A stretch of DNA of 9,977 nucleotides from positions 1 through 9,977 of the forward strand of contig CAMWGZ010000033.1 of the NCBI GenBank assembly GCA_947173915.1, read 5' to 3'. Origin of the DNA: an uncultured Alistipes sp. GTDB lineage: Bacteria; Bacteroidota; Bacteroidia; Bacteroidales; Rikenellaceae. The notes beneath the pieces were generated by a model. That model had not been told where the DNA came from. It saw nothing but the letters and a program-made list of their open reading frames with translations, and did not search any database. The position numbers were made by a program, and so were the translations under genes. Below, piece by piece: positions 1-7,168 of this stretch (within the stretch, counting starts at the first letter, position 1; each line of letters begins with the position of its first letter).

Positions 1-161
1 TCGAAGTGAACGGCGAAACCTATCCCGTGTATAAGATGGAAATCTCCAACACGTCTCACCCGTTCTACACCGGTAAGATGAAGTTGGTGGACACCGCTGG
101 TCGCGTCGATAAGTTTATGAGCCGTTACGCAAAACGCTACGATAAAAAAGCAGCCAAATAA
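1..161 (+). CDS. rpmE2: 50S ribosomal protein L31 type B, 3' end only
   Basis: The reading frame enters from the left edge (first whole codon at 3) and ends at TAA 159-161, giving the last 52 residues. It contains [21 protein letters not shown] followed by [14 protein letters not shown]; the SHPFYTG block and the following Val-Asp-Lys-Phe segment are hallmarks of L31. The tail is basic ([12 protein letters not shown]), as expected for an rRNA-binding protein. No cysteine occurs in the visible part, which fits the type B (C-minus) form that does not bind zinc. L31 sits on the central protuberance of the large subunit and bridges to the small subunit. Codon use is more AT-rich than in the downstream genes, as is common for highly expressed ribosomal genes. 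The start and N-terminal part lie outside the window. The family call is secure; whether another L31 copy exists cannot be seen. Confidence 0.95.
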   Translation, partial: EVNGETYPVYKMEISNTSHPFYTGKMKLVDTAGRVDKFMSRYAKRYDKKAAK

Positions 162-186
162 TCGGACCGATTATTTGACGCATGAA

Positions 187-226
187 AAAGAGGTATGGGA
201 TTTCCCCGTACCTCTTTCTCATTTTA
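187..226 (+). terminator. Intrinsic terminator of rpmE2
   Basis: A 13-bp stem (187-199 with 205-217, one G-U pair) encloses a 5-nt loop (200-204) and is followed by a T-rich tail (CTCATTTT). It starts 26 nt after the L31 stop codon. The A-run 185-189 on the left side would give a partial U-tract on the other strand too, so it could work in both directions. Confidence 0.88.
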
Positions 227-395
227 TACACCCTCCCCCGGGACACAGATGTAAATATAGGTATTGCGGCGGCAAGTCTGCGCATACCCCCGCGGCAACC
301 ACTCTTCGAGCCGAGGACCGATGCGCGCCGCTCCCGGATATTTAAAATATCGCCGCAACATTTCTCTATTTTTTGAAAAAAATCACAGCCGTTTT

Positions 396-427
396 TTTGC
401 GATTATTCGATATTTTTTCTATTTTTA
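396..427 (+). promoter_or_regulatory. Candidate Bacteroidota sigma-ABfr promoter for the lipoprotein genes
   Basis: TTTG at 396-399 and TATTTTTA at 420-427 are separated by 20 nt, matching the Bacteroidota -33 TTTG / -7 TAnnTTTG layout except for the last base of the -7 box. It lies in the only strongly AT-rich stretch before the first lipoprotein gene. Transcription would begin near 434 and give a leader of roughly 215 nt. The T-richness of the region allows other registers, so the exact position is uncertain. Confidence 0.5.
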
Positions 428-490
428 TCCGGGACAAAACAACACCTCTTCCATGAACGCCCCCTACCGAACCGACATCGCCCCGACTCC

Positions 491-571
491 GGTGCCCTCG
501 ACCGACTCTTCGGTCCCTGCCCCGCCGGCTGCCCGCCGGAGTGCGGGTCGTACCGCGTTCCCCTCGGCACC
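491..571 (+). other. Potentially structured 5' leader of the first lipoprotein gene
   Basis: Within the presumed 5' UTR, GGTGCC (491-496) can pair with GGCACC (566-571). Inside this closing stem are a hairpin of GACCGA with TCGGTC around CTCT (500-515) and a hairpin of CCCGC with GCGGG (532-547). The pattern resembles a small multi-branched fold. The region is GC-rich, so chance pairing is quite possible; no known riboswitch family is recognised. Confidence 0.25.
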
Positions 572-649
572 ATTCCCGGAATAACACCGCCTCACGTACA
601 GCATACACGCCGGCCGTTCCCGATTTACTCATTTCAAACCCCAACACCC

Positions 650-2944
650 ATGAAAAAACTCTTCGCAACACTTTTGTGCCTGACAGCCTTTCTTTTCGCC
701 GGCTGCTCGGACGACTCCTCCGTCGAGCGATCCGCTCCCGAAGCATCCGTCGCGATCGCAGAGCTTGAAGCGGGCGAAAATTCGGTAACGTTCCGCCTCA
801 TCCCGACCGATGCCGCCTCGCTGACCTACAAAATATCGACCGTACAGGGAGAAGGCGGCGACCTGATCCGCCTCGACAACGGCGAGGAGCAGACCGTCAC
901 GGTCGAACACCTGACGGCCGACACCGACTACGTTCTGACGGCCGTCGCCTACAACCGCGACGGCAACGCCTCGAAGCCCGCCGTGGAGCAATTCAGCACA
1001 CTGCCCCGGACCATCCCCGACCACCCCTATGTCGCGATCCGGGACGTGAAGCCCACCTACAATTCGGTTACCTTCACACTGAAAGCCTCCAACGCCTTCC
1101 GCTTCGGCTACAAGATCACGACCTCTCCCGACGAAACGGGGGAGATGACCTTCTACCGCAACACCGACGAACAGACGGTCGAAGTCAAGGGACTCTCCGC
1201 CTCGACCGAATACATCATTACCGCCCTGGCCTACGACGAGGAGGGCAACGCCTACGATCCCGAGACCCGACGCTTCAAGACCAAAGCATTCCCCGAGGGT
1301 CCCGCCTCGATCGAAATCTCGGAGATAAAGGTTACCCACAGTTCGATTACCTTCACGCTCACTCCCGACCGGGCGTTGCGCTACGCCTACAAGGTCGATA
1401 CGGCCGACGGCAAAGCGGAGATGACCGTAGTCGAAGGCTCCGAGGCGGGCACCTACATCGTCGGCAACCTGAAGGCCGAAAGCGCGTATGTGCTCACGGC
1501 GGTAGCCTACAACGGCAAGGAGGAGCCTTGCGAACCGGCCATCCACTCCTTCACGACCCCCGTCTATGAGCCTTTCATGAAACTGGAGGCCGTCGCCACG
1601 GCACACGGCATCTACGTGAAAACCGAAATCGACAGCCAGCAGCATCCGCTCTACTTCCTGCAAATCTTCGATCCGGCCCAGACCTATACCAGCGCCGACT
1701 TCTCGGAGCAGTTCAAGGTCGATTCCCGCGAGCAGTTCATCCACTATCTGGAGGTCGGCACCCTCGGCTCCGACCTCAGAACGGCCTCCGTGAGCGAGTG
1801 GAACAAAACCCTGCTCGCATCGTCATCGCCCGAGGTGCTTCTCTACGCCGTCCCGGTCGCCAGACAGGGTGCCGACATCGTGTGCAACGACTACGGCGAG
1901 ATCCTCGAAATGACCCTGACCTTCCCGGCACGCGACGAGCTGGGCGCAGGCACGGCGGCGGTCGCACTGGCCGAACCGGTCATCGACGGCAACGGCATGG
2001 AGGCGGCGCTCTCCCTGCAGAACGACCCGGTGGCCTACATGGTGGGACTCGCCACAATGGCCGACATCCGCCAGGTCGGCACGCCGGAAGAGTACGTGCA
2101 GCGCATGCTCGACGCAAACGAGTACGACTACCTCATCCGCTCGACGGAGAACTTCAGCGACACCTGGGAGACCTCGTCGCTTTCGGCCGGCACGGACTAC
2201 TGTCTCTTCTCGTTCGCCTACGGAAGCGACGGCAAACTGGGACCGCTCCAGAGCCGCCAGTTCAGCACCGAGGACAACATCTCCTACAATCAGGACTACA
2301 CCGTTGATGCCGCACTCAAATCGGTCGCCTTCACTTCGGCCACCTTCTCGATCAAACGGAACGGCTTTACCAACGGCAAATACGCCTTCGTTACCCGAGC
2401 GGTGTTCGACAGCGCCTACGAAGGCAACCTCAACCGATTCGTCCAGCAGGAGCTTATCGGCGGCTACCCCCTGTCGCTGTACAGCGACAACGACATCAAA
2501 GGCTCGCGTCTGGAATACGACACGGAGTACCTGCTGGTCGTGCTGCCCGTCGTCAGCGACGAATACGGGGTTCCGGCGACCGTCGAATTCCGCACCCTGG
2601 GTTACGAACCGACGGGGCAGACCCGGGTTGCCGTCGCCGTCGATTCCATCGAGGACTTCTACGGTGCCTCCAACTATGCGAAAGTAACCGTCACGCCCGA
2701 TGCCGACTGCGCAGGATACTACTACCTGCTGCTCTCGAAAACGGCCTGCGACGCAGCGGACAACCTCGGAGAGACGGTGTGCAGAAACACCAACCTGAAC
2801 TATCGCTCCGCCACCGAGGCGGCGACGTTCGACACCGCCTACTATTACGAGGACTCCTACCTGATCCTCATCCCGACCGACAGCGAGGGCCGCATGTCCG
2901 AACCCGTCGTCTCGGAACTGCTGCCATCGACCGTCGGTCGATAG
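650..2944 (+). CDS. Multi-domain lipoprotein with fibronectin-III-like repeats
   Basis: A 764-residue protein with a lipoprotein signal: basic start (MKK), hydrophobic core 4-17 and a lipobox FAGC with lipid-anchor Cys19. The residues after it (SDDSS) resemble the acidic Bacteroidota lipoprotein export signal, suggesting surface exposure. The mature part is a string of modules of about 85-110 residues. Three close copies lie at about 33-118, 126-213 and 218-304, each with a first strand ending in SVTF/SITF and a Tyr-corner-like segment (TDYVLTAVAYN, TEYIITALAYD, SAYVLTAVAYN) before a final F-T strand. More diverged modules follow at about 308-425, 430-540, 552-650 and 658-757. No catalytic motif was seen; adhesion, glycan binding or scaffolding are possible roles but not shown. 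ATG 650 is chosen because the signal peptide starts there; no Shine-Dalgarno is present, as is usual in this phylum. The next gene encodes a lipoprotein with a related first module. Gene and lipoprotein calls are firm; function is unknown. Confidence 0.85.
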   Translation: MKKLFATLLCLTAFLFAGCSDDSSVERSAPEASVAIAELEAGENSVTFRLIPTDAASLTYKISTVQGEGGDLIRLDNGEEQTVTVEHLTADTDYVLTAVAYNRDGNASKPAVEQFSTLPRTIPDHPYVAIRDVKPTYNSVTFTLKASNAFRFGYKITTSPDETGEMTFYRNTDEQTVEVKGLSASTEYIITALAYDEEGNAYDPETRRFKTKAFPEGPASIEISEIKVTHSSITFTLTPDRALRYAYKVDTADGKAEMTVVEGSEAGTYIVGNLKAESAYVLTAVAYNGKEEPCEPAIHSFTTPVYEPFMKLEAVATAHGIYVKTEIDSQQHPLYFLQIFDPAQTYTSADFSEQFKVDSREQFIHYLEVGTLGSDLRTASVSEWNKTLLASSSPEVLLYAVPVARQGADIVCNDYGEILEMTLTFPARDELGAGTAAVALAEPVIDGNGMEAALSLQNDPVAYMVGLATMADIRQVGTPEEYVQRMLDANEYDYLIRSTENFSDTWETSSLSAGTDYCLFSFAYGSDGKLGPLQSRQFSTEDNISYNQDYTVDAALKSVAFTSATFSIKRNGFTNGKYAFVTRAVFDSAYEGNLNRFVQQELIGGYPLSLYSDNDIKGSRLEYDTEYLLVVLPVVSDEYGVPATVEFRTLGYEPTGQTRVAVAVDSIEDFYGASNYAKVTVTPDADCAGYYYLLLSKTACDAADNLGETVCRNTNLNYRSATEAATFDTAYYYEDSYLILIPTDSEGRMSEPVVSELLPSTVGR

Positions 2945-2997
2945 ACCGGCCGGATGCTCCGCCCCGCACCCCCGAACAGGGAGGGGCGGAGCATCCG
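2926..2997 (+). terminator. Tandem GC hairpins between the two lipoprotein genes (terminator or attenuator)
   Basis: The first hairpin pairs 2926-2932 with 2936-2942 across the stop codon of the first lipoprotein gene, part of a 17-nt odd palindrome. The second is a perfect 15-bp stem (2951-2965 with 2983-2997) around a 17-nt loop that has its own short CCC/GGG pairing. No T-tract follows, so it is not a textbook intrinsic terminator. No -7 motif is visible in the remaining 51 nt before the next ATG, so partial readthrough or an mRNA-stabilising 3' structure is more likely than a complete stop. Confidence 0.55.
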
Positions 2998-3048
2998 ATG
3001 CCATACCATCCGCACATACGACACACACCATAAAAAAACAGAACAGCC

Positions 3049-4707
3049 ATGAAAAACTTTTTCCCCGAATTGCGCCTTCTCGGCCCGAGCCTCGTGCTGC
3101 TATTCGCCCTGTGGGGCTGCTCCGACCACAAGGAGGAGCCGACACCTCCCTCCGGAGCCGGCATCGCGATCTCCGACGTACAGGTCGCAGCCAGCTCGGT
3201 AACCTACACGGTCATCCCTGAGGAGCTGGCCAGCTACACCTACAGCATCGAATCGGAGGTGCTGGCGACCGAACCCGAAATCATCGCCCCGGCCCGGACT
3301 GCGACATACACCTACGACAAGCTGCTTCCGTCGAGCGACTACACCATCGTCGTGATCGGCTACGATGCCTCGAACCGGGAGGTCGCCCGCGCGGAGCACC
3401 CGTTCCGCACCCTCGACTCGGAGGCTCCCGTGCTGGATGTTCCCACCGGCGAGACCCCCTTCATCGAATACGGCGACCAGAGGATCGAAATCAAGACCGC
3501 CATCTACTATCAGGAGAACGATCTCTACTGGCTCTTCGTCTCGCCGCTGGAGGGGTATGACAACTACATCGACCTGATCTACGGCAACAGAGGGCAGAAC
3601 GACTACATCTCGCTCAGCATCGCCCCGAGCCAGCTCGGCAAACCCATCAACATGAAAAGCGCCTCGGTGCGCTACGCACTGCTCAACTCGATGAACTTCC
3701 GCACGGTGGTCGCTCCGGAGATCCCGATGGTCACGATCGACTACCACAGCTCCATATCGGAGGGCGGCTTCCTCATCACGCGCAGCGGCGAGAAGGGCGA
3801 AAACATCGAAGGATACATCGAAATGACGGCGGCGGAGAGCGGCAGGAAGATGCGCATCTACGCCACCTGCACCTACGACGAGGAGGCCGCCCGGCGCATG
3901 AGCACCCTGACATGCAACGGCACGGAGCAGATGATCGGGTCGGCTTTCTACCGGCTCTTCCCCGACGAGGAGCGCTCGGAACTCTTCTTCTCGCCGGGTT
4001 CGGCCGTGATGGGCGACCTGATCGACCAGGCGGACGACTACCACATCCGCCTCCTGTTCGACGAGGCCCTGGCCAGCGACAAGACCCGCATGGCCCTCGA
4101 CCAGATCGACAAGTTTTTCGAGTTCGAATACTACGACCCGGCCACCCGACGTTCGGTCGTCGTCACGAACAGCGACCTCAACGGTGCCGCCGGCACCATC
4201 CTGCTCCATAAGTACGCCCTGCAGGGCCTCTACCGCGTCGAGTACGACATCACGGTCGAGGGGTTGCAGCTGCAAGGGTTCCTTGACGGCGCGCTGAACC
4301 TCTATTCGTACTACAAGGACAACGCCTACGTCCTGGCGAAGGAGGAACCCGTCGCCCTGCAATCGGCCGTCATCGACCGGCGCGACAAGGAGTATTACAC
4401 GATCTATCTGGCACCCGAGGCCGGTCTGACGGAGATCAACCGGATCAAGGATGCGCCGGGCGCGGTCATCATCAAGGTATCGCCGCAGGCCCTTACCGGA
4501 GAATCCCGTTTCTTCTACCAGGAGAAAGAGGCCGGGCGCACCCTCTCGATCACCTTCGACGGGGTCTGCCACGACAACCAGAACCCCGCCCGGCAGCAGG
4601 ACATGATCCGCGGTGCCATCCTGGGCGAAAAGATCGCCCTGGAGTTCCTCGAAAAGGGCATCGCCCTGGAGGGCTACTACGGCGGCCGCTTCACGGCCAT
4701 CGACTGA
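3049..4707 (+). CDS. Lipoprotein with one N-terminal fibronectin-III-like module, function unknown
   Basis: A 552-residue protein with a signal peptide (hydrophobic core about 13-22) and lipobox LWGC, lipid-anchor Cys24, followed by SDHKEEPTPPSG, a flexible acidic/proline linker. Residues about 37-122 form a module clearly related to those of the preceding lipoprotein: opening strand IAISDVQ, then SSVTYTV, the Tyr-corner-like SSDYTIVVIGYD, and the closing FRTL. The remainder (about 125-552) is rich in Tyr, Asp and Glu with alternating beta-like strands and is not recognised; no enzyme motif was found. It ends with a Gly/Tyr-rich segment (EGYYGGRF). The gene lies 104 nt after its neighbour with no obvious promoter, so it is probably co-transcribed through the intervening hairpin. 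Both products are probably outer-membrane lipoproteins with related roles. ATG 3049 is set by the signal peptide and is preceded by an A-rich stretch. Confidence 0.82.
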   Translation: MKNFFPELRLLGPSLVLLFALWGCSDHKEEPTPPSGAGIAISDVQVAASSVTYTVIPEELASYTYSIESEVLATEPEIIAPARTATYTYDKLLPSSDYTIVVIGYDASNREVARAEHPFRTLDSEAPVLDVPTGETPFIEYGDQRIEIKTAIYYQENDLYWLFVSPLEGYDNYIDLIYGNRGQNDYISLSIAPSQLGKPINMKSASVRYALLNSMNFRTVVAPEIPMVTIDYHSSISEGGFLITRSGEKGENIEGYIEMTAAESGRKMRIYATCTYDEEAARRMSTLTCNGTEQMIGSAFYRLFPDEERSELFFSPGSAVMGDLIDQADDYHIRLLFDEALASDKTRMALDQIDKFFEFEYYDPATRRSVVVTNSDLNGAAGTILLHKYALQGLYRVEYDITVEGLQLQGFLDGALNLYSYYKDNAYVLAKEEPVALQSAVIDRRDKEYYTIYLAPEAGLTEINRIKDAPGAVIIKVSPQALTGESRFFYQEKEAGRTLSITFDGVCHDNQNPARQQDMIRGAILGEKIALEFLEKGIALEGYYGGRFTAID

Positions 4708-4736
4708 CCCCGCGCGACGCGGCGGCGTTCGCCACG

Positions 4737-4780
4737 AATGTCCCGGAGCTTTCGAGAAGCTCCGGGACATTTCCGTTCCC
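4737..4780 (+). terminator. Terminator after the lipoprotein genes
   Basis: A perfect 15-bp stem (4737-4751 with 4757-4771) with a 5-nt loop TCGAG lies 29 nt after the stop codon. The stem is flanked by AA and TT, and a short pyrimidine-rich tail (TTCCGTTCCC) follows rather than a pure T-run. Its near-perfect symmetry means it could act in both orientations. Confidence 0.75.
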
Positions 4781-4786
4781 TGCGGC

Positions 4787-4843
4787 CCGCAGCCATGCCC
4801 CGGCGCGGCATGCAGGTCCGGCTGCGGCGAGTCCCCGTTTTTT
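4787..4843 (+). terminator. Possible second terminator upstream of iorA
   Basis: CCGCAGCC (4787-4794) can pair with GGCTGCGG (4820-4827). Inside it, ATGCC (4795-4799) pairs with GGCAT (4807-4811), leaving an 8-nt bulge on the right arm. A run of six T follows at 4838-4843, about 10 nt after the stem. The distance from stem to T-run is long for an intrinsic terminator, so this is a weaker call than the hairpin just before it. Confidence 0.35.
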
Positions 4844-4865
4844 CGAAAGAAATAACGGCCTCCAC

Positions 4866-4896
4866 ACTGAGTATTCCGAAAAAAACGTTATTTTTG
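4866..4896 (+). promoter_or_regulatory. Candidate promoter of the iorAB-aminotransferase-CoA-transferase operon
   Basis: TATTTTTG at 4889-4896 is an exact match to the Bacteroidota -7 consensus TAnnTTTG. The -33 element is poor (ACTG at 4866-4869, 19-nt spacer), which may mean activator dependence. Transcription would begin near 4903, giving a leader of about 75 nt that contains a 6-bp hairpin (ACTCCG 4929-4934 with CGGAGT 4940-4945). An inverted pair AATAACG (4851-4857) / CGTTATT (4886-4892) overlaps the -7 box and could be an operator, though this is speculative. Confidence 0.6.
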
Positions 4897-4978
4897 TCAA
4901 GAACGGCGGAGCGCAGCCCACAGAGCGCACTCCGGCGGTCGGAGTCAGGAAAGAAACGAACCTACTAATAGAGAACCT

Positions 4979-6574
4979 ATGATGAAAAAAGAATTGCTTC
5001 TCGGCGACGAAGCCCTTGCGTGGGGTGCCGTCAATGCGGGTCTTTCGGGCGTATTCGCCTACCCCGGAACCCCCTCTACGGAGATCACGGAATTCATCCA
5101 GATGCACCCTGTCGCCCGCGAGAGGGGCATCCACTGCCGCTGGTCGGCCAACGAAAAGACCGCGATGGAGGCGGCGCTCGGCATGTCGTTCGTCGGCAAG
5201 CGGGCGCTGGTCTGCATGAAACACGTCGGCATGAACGTCTGCGCCGATGCCTTCGTCAATTCGGCCATGACCGGAGCCAACGGCGGTCTGGTCGTCGTGG
5301 CGGCCGACGACCCCTCGATGCACTCCTCGCAGAACGAGCAGGACTCGCGCTTCTACGGCAAGTTCGCCATGATCCCCACCTTCGAGCCCTCCTCGCAGCA
5401 GGAGACCTATGAAATGATCGGCGCGGCGTTCGACTTCTCGGAGAAACACCAGATTCCCGTGCTGATGCGCATTACCACCCGCATGGCCCATTCGCGTGCG
5501 GTGGTCGAGGTCGGCGAGCCCCGTCCGCAGAACGAACTGAAGTATCCCGAGAAACCGCGTCAGTGGATTCTCATGCCGGGCAACTCGCGCGTGCGCTACA
5601 AGACCCTCATCGAGGAGAACAAGCTCTTCGAGCAGGAGGCCGAACGTTCGCCCTTCAACCGCTACTGCGACGGTCCCGACAAGTCGATGGGCATCATCGC
5701 CTGCGGCATCGCCTACAACTACATCATGGAGAACTTCCCCGAGGGGTGCCCCTTCCCCGTGCTCAAGCTCTCGCAGTATCCGCTGCCGACGGCCCTCGTA
5801 CGCCGCATGGCCTCCGAGTGCGGCTCGCTGCTGATCGCCGAGGAGGGTCAGCCCGTGATCGAGGAGATGATCCGGGGCGTGCTCGACACGCCGCTGCCGA
5901 TCAAGGGCCGTCTGAGCGGCGAGCTGCCCCGCACCGGCGAACTCACGCCCGACAACGTGCGCGGCGCGCTCGGCCTGCCCGCCCGCGAGGTCGCTCCCGC
6001 CAGCCAGATCGCACAGCCCCGTCCGCCCGCCCTCTGCATGGGCTGCGGCCACCGCGACATGTACACCGCGCTGAACGAGGTGCTGCACGAGCACTACAAG
6101 ACGGCCAAGGTCTTCAGCGACATCGGCTGCTATACGCTCGGCTCGCTGGCTCCGTTCCACGCCATCGACACCTGCGTCGAGATGGGTGCCTCGATCACGA
6201 TGGCCAAGGGTGCCGCCGACGGAGGCCAGTTCCCCTCGGTGGCCGTCATCGGCGACTCGACCTTCACCCACTCGGGCATGACGGGCCTGCTCGATGCCGT
6301 GAACGAGGGCAGCAACATCACGGTCGTGATCTCCGACAACCTTACCACCGGCATGACCGGAGGCCAGGATTCGGCCGGCACGGGCCGTCTGGAGCAGATC
6401 TGCGCCGGACTGGGTGTCGATCCCGCCCACATCCGCGTGGTGGTGCCCCTGCCCAAGAACATGGAGGAGATCCGCCGCACGATCCGCGAAGAGATCGAGC
6501 ACAAGGGCGTATCGGTCATCATCCCGCGCCGCGAGTGCATCCAGACCGCAAAACGCCACAACGCTAAAAAATAG
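4979..6574 (+). CDS. iorA: Indolepyruvate:ferredoxin oxidoreductase, alpha subunit, short form
   Basis: The TPP-containing subunit that converts arylpyruvates (indolepyruvate, phenylpyruvate, 4-hydroxyphenylpyruvate) plus CoA to arylacetyl-CoA, CO2 and reduced ferredoxin, in the cytoplasm of anaerobes. The N-terminal pyrimidine-binding domain has YPGTPSTEI (28-36) and ANEKTAMEAA with the conserved Glu59. The C-terminal TPP domain has CMGCGHR (353-359), DIGCYTLG (381-388), GDSTFTHSG (425-433) and ISDN (451-454), followed by MTGGQ. Cys353, Cys356 and Cys384 sit where related oxidoreductases hold a cluster near TPP. The protein is 531 residues and ends shortly after the TPP domain. The C-terminal two-[4Fe-4S] ferredoxin domain of the longer archaeal enzymes (around 600 residues or more) is absent, with no CxxCxxC motif. 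Two in-frame ATGs (4979, 4982) are equally plausible starts. It is first in the operon, 9 nt before iorB. The family is certain; the exact substrate is inferred. Confidence 0.93.
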   Translation: MMKKELLLGDEALAWGAVNAGLSGVFAYPGTPSTEITEFIQMHPVARERGIHCRWSANEKTAMEAALGMSFVGKRALVCMKHVGMNVCADAFVNSAMTGANGGLVVVAADDPSMHSSQNEQDSRFYGKFAMIPTFEPSSQQETYEMIGAAFDFSEKHQIPVLMRITTRMAHSRAVVEVGEPRPQNELKYPEKPRQWILMPGNSRVRYKTLIEENKLFEQEAERSPFNRYCDGPDKSMGIIACGIAYNYIMENFPEGCPFPVLKLSQYPLPTALVRRMASECGSLLIAEEGQPVIEEMIRGVLDTPLPIKGRLSGELPRTGELTPDNVRGALGLPAREVAPASQIAQPRPPALCMGCGHRDMYTALNEVLHEHYKTAKVFSDIGCYTLGSLAPFHAIDTCVEMGASITMAKGAADGGQFPSVAVIGDSTFTHSGMTGLLDAVNEGSNITVVISDNLTTGMTGGQDSAGTGRLEQICAGLGVDPAHIRVVVPLPKNMEEIRRTIREEIEHKGVSVIIPRRECIQTAKRHNAKK

Positions 6575-6583
6575 AGACAAGCC

Positions 6584-7168
6584 ATGAAGCGAGACATCAT
6601 ACTTTCCGGCGTGGGAGGACAAGGCATCCTCTCCATCGCCACCGTCATCGGAGAAGCCGCCCTCAAGGAGGGACTCAACATCAAGCAGGCCGAAGTGCAC
6701 GGCATGAGCCAGCGCGGCGGCGACGTGCAGTCGAACCTGCGCATCAGCTCTGCACCGATCTGCTCGGACCTCATCCCGCAGGGTGCGGCGGACATCATCA
6801 TTTCGCTCGAACCGATGGAGGCGCTGCGCTACGTCCCCTTCCTGAGCCGCGAGGGATGGATCATCGCCAACACCACCCCGTTCGTCAATATCGACAACTA
6901 CCCCGAAGCGGAGAGCGTCTATGCCGAGCTGCGCAAGCACGACAACGTGATCCTGATCGACGTGGATGCAATCGCCAAGGAGATCGCCTCGCCCCGCGCG
7001 GCCAACATCGTGCTGCTCGGTGCGGCGGCCCCCTTCCTGGAGCTGGGAGCCGAGAAGTTCGAGGAGGGCATCCGCAGCATCTTCGCACGCAAGGGCGAGC
7101 AGATCGTCGAAATGAACCTGAAGGCTTTCCGCGCCGGTTACGAATACGCTCAAAAACACCGCAGATAA
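6584..7168 (+). CDS. iorB: Indolepyruvate:ferredoxin oxidoreductase, beta subunit
   Basis: A 194-residue partner of IorA, corresponding to the gamma-type domain of 2-oxoacid:ferredoxin oxidoreductases. It opens with a beta strand and the glycine motif GVGGQG (9-14), followed by the family signature EVHGMSQRGG (37-46). The length matches the family (about 190-200). It contains no cysteine cluster, so it adds no iron-sulfur centre of its own. Together with IorA it forms the oxidative decarboxylase for arylpyruvates. It starts 9 nt after the iorA stop, and its stop overlaps the next start in TAATG (7166-7170), which implies translational coupling to the aminotransferase. Confidence 0.93.
   Translation: MKRDIILSGVGGQGILSIATVIGEAALKEGLNIKQAEVHGMSQRGGDVQSNLRISSAPICSDLIPQGAADIIISLEPMEALRYVPFLSREGWIIANTTPFVNIDNYPEAESVYAELRKHDNVILIDVDAIAKEIASPRAANIVLLGAAAPFLELGAEKFEEGIRSIFARKGEQIVEMNLKAFRAGYEYAQKHRR

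Larger units (their letters stand above)
162..649. other. Intergenic region between rpmE2 and the lipoprotein genes
   Basis: About 490 bases without a convincing gene. It holds the rpmE2 terminator (187-226), a stretch with nothing recognisable (about 227-360), an AT-rich island (about 360-430) that contains the promoter candidate, and a GC-rich leader (about 435-649) that can fold. Open frames here (for example from 182 and 264) overlap the terminator, have no family resemblance and are judged to be chance frames. Confidence 0.75.

Noticed and set aside
182..376. 64-codon frame after rpmE2
   Set aside because: Its start lies within the terminator hairpin region of rpmE2 and the product has no recognisable features.
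1823..4770. Long minus-strand open frames (440 and 556 codons) opposite the lipoprotein genes
   Set aside because: They run across gene boundaries and terminators, have no signal or family motif, and follow from codon bias of the + strand lipoprotein genes.
4691..7159. Very long minus-strand open frame (822 codons) across iorA and iorB
   Set aside because: It is the antisense shadow of GC-rich codons; iorA and iorB on the + strand have clear family motifs and the antisense product is low-complexity and resembles nothing known.
6856..7167. N-terminal extension of the aminotransferase frame
   Set aside because: It overlaps iorB almost completely and reads as low-complexity out-of-frame sequence; ATG 7168 gives the usual family length and a TAATG coupling.
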